A DNA stretch of 64,000 nucleotides from Typha latifolia (Eukaryota; Streptophyta; Magnoliopsida; Poales; Typhaceae). The DNA is taken from NCBI GenBank assembly GCA_019914945.1, contig CM034099.1:24116501-24180500 (forward strand). The letters run 5' to 3'. The notes beneath the pieces were generated by a model that worked only from the letters and a program-made list of their open reading frames with translations, searched no databases and was not told the origin of the DNA. Shown in pieces: positions 38,475 to 51,100 of the stretch. Numbering within the stretch: the stretch's first letter is position 1; every line of letters begins with the position of its first letter. The position numbers and the translations under genes were made by a program.

Positions 38475-38962
38475 TTAAGTACTGGCAGCAGAGTTGGAAG
38501 ACGGGTTGAAAGGCTCCTGTTCGGCACAGTCCAAATTATCTCCGGACAACTCGCGGCCAACTCCCATCAAGTCCAGGTAATATTGGTAGTGAGATATGAT
38601 GTTGTTCATGGAATCCACGGAACCTTGGCCACAAGTGAGATCCCCGTAAAGAACATTCATCGTTGACCCGAATCCAGGTAGCCTCTTCGCCAGAGTGTCA
38701 TTCTTCGTGGGCTTCCAGTTGCCGACGAGCACATCGTGGGCCGAAGGCTGCTTCTTCTTCATTGGGGTCATCCACCTCCACATGGCAGCTTGGAAGGCCA
38801 GGGTGGCGTTCTGCTCCAAGTACTCCGGATGGTTTAATAGATCAGCCTTGATAGCTTTACCGATAACCCCGTAGTTGTAGTTCCTAAAAATCATCAAACA
38901 AACTTACGATTTAAGCCATCATCCGACCGTCAAGATGAATCCATAAAAAGGAGGAGAAAAGC

Positions 38963-38999
<37 letters not shown>

Positions 39000-39705
39000 T
39001 TTTAATGGCATCTCACCAGTAGACAGGCAGTGCACCCCGACCATAGTATTCAACTCCATCTGTACAAGGGTAAAGGTCGTTTGAATCACAGTATATTTGA
39101 CTAGGGCTCATTTCATGGTTATAGCATAGTCCCCATGCCAACGGACCACCAGTTGCTACTCCGTATCCACCTACAAAATTTAAAAGTCGCCCATCAGAGC
39201 ACACTTACACAAATTGATAAGAGATGGACAGACTACTGGAGATCCTGGAATCACAATCCAACACATATGAAACCAATCCTATTTTACCATCACGTATAGA
39301 ATACCAACTTAATTAATTTAATTGGCTGGAAATTTTGCGTCACATACAGGAAGTCTTGCTGCCGACGTGGCCGAGGAAAGCAGCGATCTCCGTCATCTGC
39401 ATCTGCTTTCCACCGGTGGTGCCGAAGCCGAGGGGTTCGTAGAGGGAGGCCGCAGTGATGAAGGACTGGTAGTCCCAGAATCCAACGGCGTGGGCGACTG
39501 GGGTGTTGCGCTTGCTGAAGAGGTTCTCGAACTGGTACACCTGGAAGAAGTCGGTGATAGTGTCGTTGCAGCAGTAGACGCTGCCCTTGCACTCCCATCC
39601 CTTGTCGCACGTCTTCGCCTTCCCCGTCTTTGCGCTCGCTACCCCCAATAACGCCATTACGGCAATCAAACCCAGTACTACCACCGCCGAGTACTGCTTA
39701 CCCAT
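38475..39705 (-). CDS. CTL1: Chitinase-like protein of the CTL1/POM1 type (GH19 fold, 306 aa)
   Basis: Exons on the minus strand: 39705-39348, 39170-39017, 38883-38475 (921 nt, phases consistent). A signal peptide (1-25, ending GVASA) directs secretion. The mature part has GH19 chitinase framework motifs: CCND, a FWDYQSF segment, AAFLGHVGSKTSC, LAWGLCYNHE, YGRGALPVYWNYNYG and a C-terminal GFGSTMNVLYG region. The position of the first catalytic Glu (SHET in active chitinases) is Lys117 within GSKT, whereas the second acid is kept (Glu139 in YNHE). This is the known pattern of CTL1/CTL2, which bind glucan or chitin-like polymers and promote cellulose assembly instead of hydrolysing chitin. It sits in the same window as two CESA genes. 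Intron 2 holds a TA microsatellite (38965-38997). Confidence 0.94.
38965..38997. repeat. (TA)n microsatellite in intron 2 of the chitinase-like gene
   Basis: Perfect AT/TA run wholly inside the intron 39016-38884. Confidence 0.9.
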
Positions 39706-42154
39706 TTCTTTCTTTCTTTCTTCTCCGGTGAGATAGAAATGGCGATCGATTTTTTAGATGAGAGAGCGAGTGGTGAATTGAGGAGTTGAAATAGAGAGAA
39801 ATACAAAGGCCCTGCCCTGTTTTCCCTTAGCTGGCTGGCTAGCTGTCGAGATCGAGATCGAAATCGAGTGGGTGGTGTCGGTTGCGGGGTCTGGCGCAGC
39901 TCCTATGTTGCTGTTGGATGGTAACTCCAGTAACTGTGATAGATTTGCGAATCAAGCAAGCCAGTGTTTTGTTTGATTAAATATGTCTTCAACTTTTTCG
40001 AGAAAACTATCCAACCATCGTCCGTCCAAGGCCCGCCCCACCCCCACCTGCGAGGTAAGCAATCAAGAGATCTCCATAGCACTCATCCTTTGCCGCTAAG
40101 CGTGCACATCCAACGACTGGCCCAGCGGACAAAATGAGCGATACTTTGTAGCAACTTCTCATCCACCGCGCCGTGTTTATTAATTAAAAAACAGCGGTGA
40201 AGTTTGGGAGATGACTAATCCTCATCTCTCCGTTCGCAATTAGGACCTGGTTAGTATTCTCCATTAATTAGTTATACGACCATTCCGTGAGAACTAAATG
40301 AAAGCCTCGATTGCTGGGGGGTACATCTCTCTCTTTCTCAACGCCCGACGTCCTAGCCGATTCCCATCTCACGAAAGAGGCAGAGATCGAGCGCTTACCA
40401 TGCTATTCTATTTTTATTTTTTTTTTAACTTTCTTTAGGAAATATCTAACTCTAACAAGTATCCAAGTAACCAAAACAAAAAAAATATTTACGGTTCAAC
40501 TTCCGAAACTATATTGGTAGCACCCTTTATCTTTTGGAAACACAAATATTACGTGCGCAAATTGCACCGATCACAGTTTATCTTATACATATAACATCGT
40601 ATATTTGACCACATTTGTCTCAGACATGTTTATTTCAATATTTTCAAATTGCCAATTATATTTCTTTTTATCCCGAAGAGTATTGCAATTTGCAAATTAT
40701 ATTTGCTAACGAAAGTGGATGGTATAAAGAAAAAGGAAAAGAAAAGGAAAAGAAAAAAAAAAGAAAAAAAAAGCGTTACGGCAAAGATATTTCTCACTCC
40801 ATTTTCCAGCAAAGGTAATAAGGTGCAACTTGCAGCATGCATGCCTCGTCCTTCTTTTCTTCTTCATGTGTGCAGTTTAAAATGAGATGCCTTCTCGCTC
40901 TATCTACCACTTGTCATCACTATGAAGCTAGGTATTCCAATCCTGTGGTGATATTCAGAGATATCTTTTGAATCTACAAAGACCTACACATCCAAGTTTT
41001 GGTCCGTTGGTGAAGGTAAATGCGGATCATAACAATTACAGACGGGTTTAATGAATCAAATAGCACGAATGAAGATTTAGATATCAATAAAATATAATTC
41101 AATATTTCGAAGATAGTTTTGATATAGATATGTATGGAAAATTAGAAATAAGGTAATAGTTTATTAATATTTATTTTTCAACATATCTTAATATACATCA
41201 GATTCTAGAAATGGAAAAAAGACAAATGCAGTTATAGAAAACCAGGGAAACACGTGTATTCTTTTGTCAGTAAAAAGTAATTTATAAGCTTCATAATACT
41301 CAAAATGTATATAGAAAGAATGTTACAATCCCCATCGGCAAGGTAAGACTGAATAAGCAAAACTTTATATAAGACATACCTAATATGTTATTAGTAGATA
41401 CGCAAATCTAAAATCTCTGGCAAAATTCTAAATAAGTAGAATTTGATAAATAAATCAAAGTAATAAAAATATACAAATATATCGACTATGAGAAATTTTT
41501 ATCATCTAAAATATGATCAATATTATTTAAATGTATTAAAAACATTATTCAATTCTTTATAACCTGTCTCTGATGAATAGTCTTTAAATTCGATACGTAA
41601 TTTATTCGAATATAATAAAAAAATAATAATTTTAATCTGAATATAGTTATAAGTCAGTAAAATGATAAATAAAATTTTAGGAAAACAACATGAATTTCAA
41701 CCTAACCACGGGAGAGTGAAATATAATTTTCCCTAATTTTAAAAGCAATGTCCGAGCTAGATCAGAATATAGCATGAAAACTGATAAATCATAAATTATA
41801 AATGGTTCAACATATATACAGAACTAATTTTTCTTTGTTTTCTTTCTACAACCTCGCAAAGGAAAAGCCACATGGAAGAAAATTCTGATGTACAATGCTG
41901 GTCTTGGTGTTGCTGGCTTAGAATTGCGAAAACATGGGATGCAAGCCCCATTCCACACATAAAACCACAGTGGTGTGCATGAACAAACCCATGGCTACCA
42001 CCTTTGTTGCAAGATAACACACAGGATGAATTGATGCAGAAATTAAATTCATATTCTACTAATACAAACAAGAACCCACAAATGAGCTCCTCCACAAATA
42101 ATATAATACAAAGAGAAACAACATACATGGTCTAGTTCCCTTACTTTCTGCTGA
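39706..42154. other. Intergenic region between the chitinase-like gene and the DnaJ gene
   Basis: Holds the promoter of the chitinase-like gene (to its 5' side, above 39705) and the 3' flank of the DnaJ gene. An A/G-rich run lies at about 40722-40772. The rest (about 40950-41750) is AT-rich without recognisable features. Confidence 0.6.
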
Positions 42155-45100
42155 TCAAGGATTCCTCTGTGCACCAGGTGGAGCAGTAGGCATTGGGAAG
42201 TTAAATGCATAATGAGCACCTCCAAACTGAGGGGCCTCCACATATGGGCTCTTGCACATGAAAAACAATTTCACTTTCAACCAATAGATTTCCAAAAATA
42301 TGCAAAGAAATTATCCAGAGTTCCTACAGAATGATGATTGAGACCAACATTTACCAGAGCACTGTGGTGATTACACTATAAAGAGCAAGGTATTCAACAA
42401 ACATCTTCAGAGGAACAAAATTTCAGTATAACAAATAGAGATCAGCAAAGGAGTAGGTACCTGAGTACCAAGAGGAGTTGAATTTGAATAAGATGACATC
42501 CTGCTAGGAGACTTGGGAGATGTATCAGGGGAGCTACCATCGTTGCAGCGGCCATCCAAGTTTTGTGCGCTACCACTGGTCAGTGATGATGCTTCACTCT
42601 CACTTGTGTTGGTCTTAACCCTCTTTCCCAAAAAACAAATTAACTTTGTTAATACAAATAACACTAAGTAATCAATCCAAGGAACCAAACAGCGAACAGT
42701 ACCTGAAATATTTTCCCAAGAGTTTTTAACCCTTTAGCTCGAGCACGAAGTTCCTCTCTCTTAATAGTATTGTCTTGAAGTACCTGAAGTTGAGTTTAGT
42801 GAACATCTTCAAAATTTGTGATTGCACAGTGGGTTATATAAACAAGATAATACAGGTAAAGGCGTAAAGCAGTACATACCAACTGACAGACACGGGACAA
42901 GGTGGCTTCAATATCAGCAACATTAAGCTTCCACAAGGAGTCAATCATCACTTTTTTATGAGTCTGCATGTATTCTTCAAGTTCTTCCTCTGTGTATTGA
43001 CCCTCAGAACTGAGTTGCTTCTTCAGGTCCTCTTGCAGCTGCATTAGAGCAATGGCACCTGCAAAGCCAATCAGAAACCTATCTAGAAGTGAGTGCCAGA
43101 GAGAAGATACATTCCCACAGAATATTCATGTAATGATATAAATGAAACAAACAAAAGGTGCATCGGAGGACTGCAGATAAACCGTGTATATATGGCAACA
43201 AGAATGTGCTGTTGACTGGAGAGCCAAAGAGAGAAATGGTTTAACCTGTTGCAGCTGTCACTTGTGACTTGATAAAGTGGCCTTTGTTTCTGAACCATTC
43301 AGCAATGAATGGCACACCCAAATATATAGCTTTCTTGCCAAGCTCCTTTGCTGCTTGTCTGGAATATATGTAGCCAATAGTATTCAACATATCCACTCCA
43401 TATGCTGCAGAGTACATAGAGGGACTCAATTCAAAAGTACTTAAAAAAGGCAACATAAAACAGCAAAGGTTCAAACCTAGACTATTACCCATGATTTTTT
43501 AACAATAAAGATTGATCAAAATGGGCCTCACAAATTGATAGCATCAGAGTTGTAAACTTCATAAAATAGGATGTTAAGGCATCAAGAGATAAAAAAAGGT
43601 AATGAGACCATGCAATTTCTTTAAGGTTGTTTTTGTTGTAAAGAAAATGAAATCATCAAAGTAAAGGACAAGTATATTGCACATGAAACGAAATTGAGTG
43701 GTATAAATTCAAAGGAAAAAGAAAGGGATCATTATGCTGCAATGCCAATTGCCAGGAAAGCAGCAATGTAGTACCTCTATATTCCAGAAAGATAAGACTT
43801 CTCTCAAAGTTTTTCTTCTCGGAGATGAGAGAGAAGATTTGTGTTAAATATGATTTCTTTAGTTAAATTATATTCCTAGAGAATAAAGGTACTTCTTTCA
43901 GAGATCTCGCGAATTTTTTTTCCAAATGAAGAGCTATTTTATATGCACTTCTTAAAGGCCTTTCACATCCTCCAAGCCAACTGCTTTTTAAGCATTCCTT
44001 GTTCCCGTGTCCTGACCTATTTGCCCCTCTTCATTTAGTTTAGATTTTGGATGAAAACATTATATTCTCCATCTTAGTTTCAATGGCAAGTGGTCTTTAA
44101 ACCTAGATTCCTTTTACAAGCTTCTCCATAGGAAGTGAGATCCTAACTCCTGAGGAATCAAGGGACATCATTTCTTCTTTACCACATCAAACCAAATTGG
44201 GGTAACATGAAACTTTCATCCAATTAGAATGTTAGTCACCCATATTTTCAGTCCTAACTGCTTATCCATTTTAGATACTTTTCTAAAAGTTTTCATGAGG
44301 AAAATCACTGTCTATGGAGTCACAAATCATAACTGGCTTCACAATAAAATGTTAAATATATAGAAGGTTCTTTTCTTTATCTATTGCAATTCTTAGTCAA
44401 AGACAGGTCATGCCGAATCAGTTTCCTGTAGTCCAAATATCCTGGTTATTTGATGATCTTCTTTCTCTATATGCAAAATTCTAATTATGTAGCTTCAGAT
44501 ATACAACTGTTTTAATTACAAAATCACACAAATCATGTAATTTCCCTCAGATGGTGTCAGTTTAATTATTCAAAGCTGCCATCAGTGGATGGTAACTATT
44601 GCTTTTAGTTTCACAATAAAAATATTAAAGCTTCCAAATAACATCAAGACATCATGTCTCCCACAGTGCATGCTTTTTGGTTCAAAAGTATTTAATTGAT
44701 AAAGTGTGTTCCAATGTACAAAATATACACATTTGGAATATAAGAATTAAAAATTAAGAAAATGCAACTCAGCCTTCACAGTCAGAGTAAGCCATTTTTA
44801 ACTTTTAGAAACAGAAGCACCAACATACACAGGATTTTCAATGCAATTTTAATGTCCATGCACTTCCTAACAACCAGCAATGTGCGCAATATATGCAATA
44901 CCCGTACCTTTTACTTTATTTATTTAAGCTGCTCACCATTAGAACCACCAGATATATCATCCATTTGAGTGAATTAAGATAAAATCTTGACAGGCCTTTA
45001 GTTGGTTTCTTGACATGTGATGCGATAATTCATGTTAGGCTAACAAATATGGTCTTTTACTCATATTTAGGGTTTAACTAGACTAGTGCATTAATATATT

Positions 45101-48100
45101 ATTCATAGTAAAATTAATCAGCCAATTGGGTTTAAGAATATTAAAGTAACTTAATTAAGATCGGGCTATGTTGATTTGGATTAGATCATGTAATTAGAGT
45201 TCCACAATGTAAAAGCCCTAGGTGACTCTGAACCAAAGTAATGGAGTCCACTATGACTAAACCTCTCTATTCTCTTGGAGAACTCTTTTATCTATAAAAG
45301 GAAATCAGTGCAGAACCGAGATGCATTTCAGCAGCCTAGTTGACAGCATCCCAGATTAAGTCACTCTTGATTTGCAGCAAAGCTTACCTGGAGGTCTATA
45401 GATTAATTATCATATTGAGAGTTAAGAGCAATCTAGGAGTAAGAAATAGTGAGACAGAGAAATGGCCTGCTTGTGGCAGGCTAGCATGAGAGAAGAGTTG
45501 AGAGAAAATGAAAGACAATAAAATAATGAAAAGAAATACATTCCTTGCAGAGTTAATGTCGTTATCTCTGGATAAGTGTGTGGGATCATTATGGCTAATA
45601 ATGACGAGGGACAAGATTGAGTTGAAAAGCTAAGTGTTATGACAGATCAACCAATTTGAGGATTACCATTAAACAGCACTCCTATTTCTTTTATTAGTAA
45701 AGCACTTAGATTAAATCAGTTGAAAAAAACTAGAAAGAGACCATGATATTGAATCAGCACAAAAATATGTGCAAACAACTAAATGATTGATAAAGCACCT
45801 GCATTAGAGAGCCTTGAGACCTCGGCTTCAGCATGCCTGATGAACTCATCCTTGTTTCCTTGAACATATTGGTGTAGTCGATCTCTCAATATATCTGCAA
45901 GCTTATCTTCTCTTTCCTTTTGAACAACCTATAGTTCCACGAAAACATGTGTTCAATACTACGACCTACCAAATTGAGTTGGTGGCCAAATGGCAAATAA
46001 TTATGAAGAAACATAAAACTTTACAGATACTTTTTTTTCCATTATCGAAACGAGGAACACGACTGAAGTGGCTATACATACAAATCCATTTACAGATATT
46101 ATGCTCCGATTGGAACTGGAAGTTCCAGAACAGCCGAAAGCTGATACATGGAGCTTATGACGAAAAGCAAGATTTTCAAACTATCAGTTTTGGGATTGGT
46201 TCGGGATCAGTTGCCTAGAAAAAACGATACATATGAAGCCGTCCGTTTCGAATGATTTGGATTAGGGATCAGACAAATTGGCCAGAACTTCAATCCATGA
46301 CAAAAAGTCAGCACAAATGACAATAGATATTATAGACTATCAAGTTGAAAGACAAACAGTAAACATGGGAGCAACAAGTAAAGAAAGCTACTTAATATAG
46401 TATGTTATAATCTAATAATATGCCAAGTCCATCTTGCAAAATCTATTTCTGAAGACTGGTATATAGATGAGTAAAAACCATAAATAGGAGGATAGATTGA
46501 TAGTTCAAGTAGAGAAAACTACTTAAGAGTTAAGAGCATACTCTCATTTTCTCTTGCAGCTTTTTGGCATCGATTTGCTCTCCTTCACTAAAGATATCAA
46601 GTGAAGCCATTGATGCCATTGCAAGCTGACCAATGTATTCCTCAAAGAGCTCACTACCAAATAGCATTGCAAAGATTGCCGCAGGATCAATAATAGTTTC
46701 TCTACAACATGTGAAAAAGAACATAGATTTAGCATTTCATCTGCTCAATAAGTATGAAAGCATAAAATAGAGTGAGAAGAAACAGCAATCATCTCATAAT
46801 CTCCGCATCTACATAAAATTGCTCGGCAATTCAATCGAAACATTCTGTCCTCTGTCAATTTTTTCCTTCCCCTTTGCAGCATTTTAGGAAAATGTCCTAG
46901 AAGTGAAGAACATACGGTGAAATGCCTGATTTCCCATATGCATCATAAGCCTGTCGCTGGGTGGGATCACTGAGCACCTGGTAAGCCTCCCCTAAAACCT
47001 GTATTATAAACATATCAGAATAGTGCATAGTATCGCTGCAAAAGGAATTCAAAAGCTGAAACTTCCAAGAAGTCAAATACGCAATTATAGTATAAAAAGA
47101 AAGGAGGTTATGTTGCAAAAACAATTTAATCTAAGACTGAAATTAAGCAATTTGCTAGTGCACTATTTTTATCCTATAAATGAGCTCTATAATATTTGGT
47201 TATATCATCCCTGATCTCTATTTTCCTTTGTCACTTCGAAGAACAATATCATTTGTGGAAACTTATTTAATACTTAATGGTAACGAGGATCGCCGTGCCG
47301 ATGGGCATTGTCAAAATAGCTCAACGGCTCGAGCTTTAAATGAGCCAAGCCAAGCTTGTTCTTTTGGCTCGAAACAATAATCGAGCCAAGCCAAGTCGAG
47401 CCCAATTTGATCAAGCTTGGCTCAAATTACATGAGTAATACTATATTATATAGTTTTAGTTAAATAATATATCCTACCTTCTCTCCAGCACAGCTGGATA
47501 AAGCAGTTTTTTATATGTAGCATGTTGAAGGTTCAAGCCCCTAATTGTTGCTTTTGCATTTACTCTCCCTCAGTCCCATATCAGAAAGCTAAAGAAAGAG
47601 AGTGGTCTTTATAGTTGGGCATTTCCCAAAGTTATTATATTTGTCATATGATTTGATTATCTTCTAAATATAATTTTGGAAATGAGTTGTATGCAAGCGA
47701 GCTCGAGCCAACATTTTCCGACTTGTCTTGAGCTCAAGCTAGCTTTTCCAAATTCGGGTTGAGCCGAACTAAACTCAGATCATTTAAACCCCTAACTTGT
47801 TGTGTTGATGAAGTATCGACACTCTGGCATGCTTTTTTTTTTTCATTTTAAAAACTAGTTTAGTGTGTACAGATGATAGATCTAGCTCAATTTTGCTAGA
47901 TCCATTATCTGTAAGCGTCAATCTACATAGATATAGCATTTTGGCACTATATCTATGAATATAGGAACAAGGAAAATTTTACTTTTCTAGAAATTTAAAA
48001 ATATAAAATTAAAATGTTATTCATTAAAATTGGATCAAAATTGGTATAAAAGCATGTCAGATTAATTCCATATCAGATGATTTGAACCCAAAATTTGTAT

Positions 48101-51100
48101 ATTTTGAACTAAAATTTCAGCATAAAGATTTCCCCCAAATATTTCCCCAATTTGTAAAAAATTTAAAATTAGCAAAATTTGCATATAACACTCTATCTTT
48201 TAATGAAATTGTGGTTTACACCCTATATTTTTATTATTTGCAAATTGAACATTATAATTTAACAAATATGTACTAAAAACACCCTGATGTTAGATATGTT
48301 AGTTAAACTTAACAAAAATCTCTAAGTTAACTATACTAAAAAAATTATGAAAATACCCTCAAGCAAGTCATACTAAGAGCATTTTAGTTATTTTATAAAT
48401 AAGTGTATTTTAGTTATTTTATAAATAAAATATCTCTACTTAACGGAATATTCTCATGGTGTTAGTTCAAACCTAACCCAGGATATTTTTTGCACATATT
48501 TGCTAAATCATAAAGCTCGATTTGTAAATAGTAAAAATGCAGGATATAAAATACAATTTCGTTAAAAAGTAGGATGCTATATGCAAATTTTTCTTAAAAT
48601 TAATATGTCAAGTTCATTCAAATTATGTCAAAATTGATATACGAACATGTTAGATTATAACTATGTTCAAATAGATTTTCGTTTCATTTATTAAACTATT
48701 ATTAATTAATGAACAAATGTTTCTACTTGATTATTGCTATATCATTAAAAAATTAGGACATTTACAATAAATTAGATAAAAGATTCTAATGTAGACTTTA
48801 ATATATATATTCAAACAAAAGCATGTATAAAGACTCAAAAAATTATATTAGAGGCGTGCCAATATTTGGCGACCCTAAAAAGTATAAAATAAGGCAATAA
48901 CCCACACAAGGAGCTCTTACTATTCTTCTTAGCTTGGCCATTCAAATATTCAATTAAGGTTCCTTTGATCAGCATGCAAGGGCGTATCAAATCGGTACAC
49001 CCCATGTTGATCGGGTATCGGCACAACAATCCTTGAATGGTAATCTCGTGTCATCGTTGCAACTTAAATTACCATTGATAATTTAAGCACATGCTAGTGA
49101 TAAAACTGGCAACCATAAATAATCTGCAATTACTAAGGGTATACATATATCTGCTTCTGAAAAAGTATGCAACCATAATTATTTGTGTTTAGGAAGATGA
49201 CTATTGTGATTTTGCTATGCAAGTTGCATTACCTAGCTCCCCACATCAAACACCATCTTCTTCAAGCCAGCTCCAAACTATTCTCTAATCGAGGAGGTCA
49301 ACCGCAGAGAGTTATCATGATTAGGACTCCAATGATAGACACAAACATAGGTTCCAAAATTCAAAATGGCTTTCCAAATGTTCTCTATCGGCCTTATTTT
49401 CCTGTCTAAAATCTGTCACGTACCAATGTTCTTTACTTCCTAGAAAACCAAATGAGAAACTCCATCAAAGATGATGGAAATTGTTTTCAAGGAAAGATCA
49501 TCATAATATAAGTGGCCTACTTCCATATAAAAGGCCATATAGCCACTAATTGCAGCAAATTATATCATCGTACAAATTTGAATCCTGATTAGGATTCAAA
49601 TGACAGCCAGAAAAGTAGGTTCCAAACTTCAAAATGGATTTTCAAGTGTTGGCGACATTCTCTATTGCCTTTCCTGTCTAAAAGTTGCCACTAACCAACG
49701 ATTCTCCACTGCTTGAAGACCAAGTAGGGAACTCCATCAGATATGATGGAAATTGTTTTCAAGAGAAGACCATAATAATATAGGTGGCTTCCATGTAGCC
49801 ATCAACTGCAGCAAGTGAAATTATCATCCAAAAGTGAGTCCTGATTACAACTCAAACGACAATCACAGGCTCACAAAAGTAGGTTCCAAACTTTGAAATG
49901 CCTTTCCAAGTGTTCGTGACAAGTTCTTTATTGTCAGTTCTTTTCTAACTAAAAGTTGCCAACCAACCAATGGTTCTTCACTGATTGAAGACCAAATGGG
50001 AAACTCCATCAAAAAAAGATGAACTTTTTTTCGGGGGAAGGCCACAATAATATAGGTGGCCTCCTTCCATATATAAGGCCACATTGCCATTGACAGCAGA
50101 AAGCAAGAACACCAAAAAAATTGATTGCAAGAGATAAAATTTATCACTTCCCAAGAAACAAGGAGTAAGGACCAGAATCCTTATCTTACTAGAAGTAGTA
50201 CTGCAGACTTGTTATATGGGCATTCAAAAAGGGAAGCCTTTAAATGCATATAAGGAGATAGTGACAGAATATTAGAGGCATTCGTTGTACCATCAACCAT
50301 AAAAATATCAGTCTTAAATAACAAGCAGAAGAAAATAGAGTGCCTCGATGATTTTGGGAATTACATGCAATAGCATATAGCATATATAAAGAAGAAAAAA
50401 AATCCTTCATGCACGATACATGATAATTGCATAAAATTCAAGAGTTGAATAGTAATTAATGCATGGATCTATGAGCAATTTCAGCACACAATCGAGTTCC
50501 CTCCAATGCAGAAAAAAAATTAAAGAAAGAAAAAGTGAAAAACTGCAATCAATCCAGATAAATGTTAAAGAAAGAAAAACTGCAACCAATCCACATAAAT
50601 GTTTGATGTAGCCATGTAGATTAAGATACAGAAATTAAATAACCACTAGATAATAGTAATAACCAATTGGAAAAGGTAACAAGAAAAAAACAGGTCGAGA
50701 AAAGGATGGAGTTGGAAAGCTAAAGAAACAGTACAAAGAAGAAAAAGAAGAAGAAAAGTACAAGTTGAGAAGAGCATAGAGGACAATATGATTCAACTAA
50801 GAGGAGAGGAGACAACTATAAAAGAATAAAAAGATATTAAGCCATGTCTTTATGTTCTACAAAAAGAGAGAGGAGACATCTATAAAGGGAACACCCAATA
50901 AAAGGCGGTAAGAATGAAAGAAACAACAACAAGAATGAATAAACTTAAAAGAACTCAAAAGAAACTCAACTAAGTAGAGCAGCCAAACCAGAAAGATGGT
51001 AAATTGGAAGGACCAGAACCCCGTCGATATGCTTGTGGAACATGGAAGCTTAAATATGAAATAAATAAAAAAGAATATAATTTGCTGGTGAACTGATATC

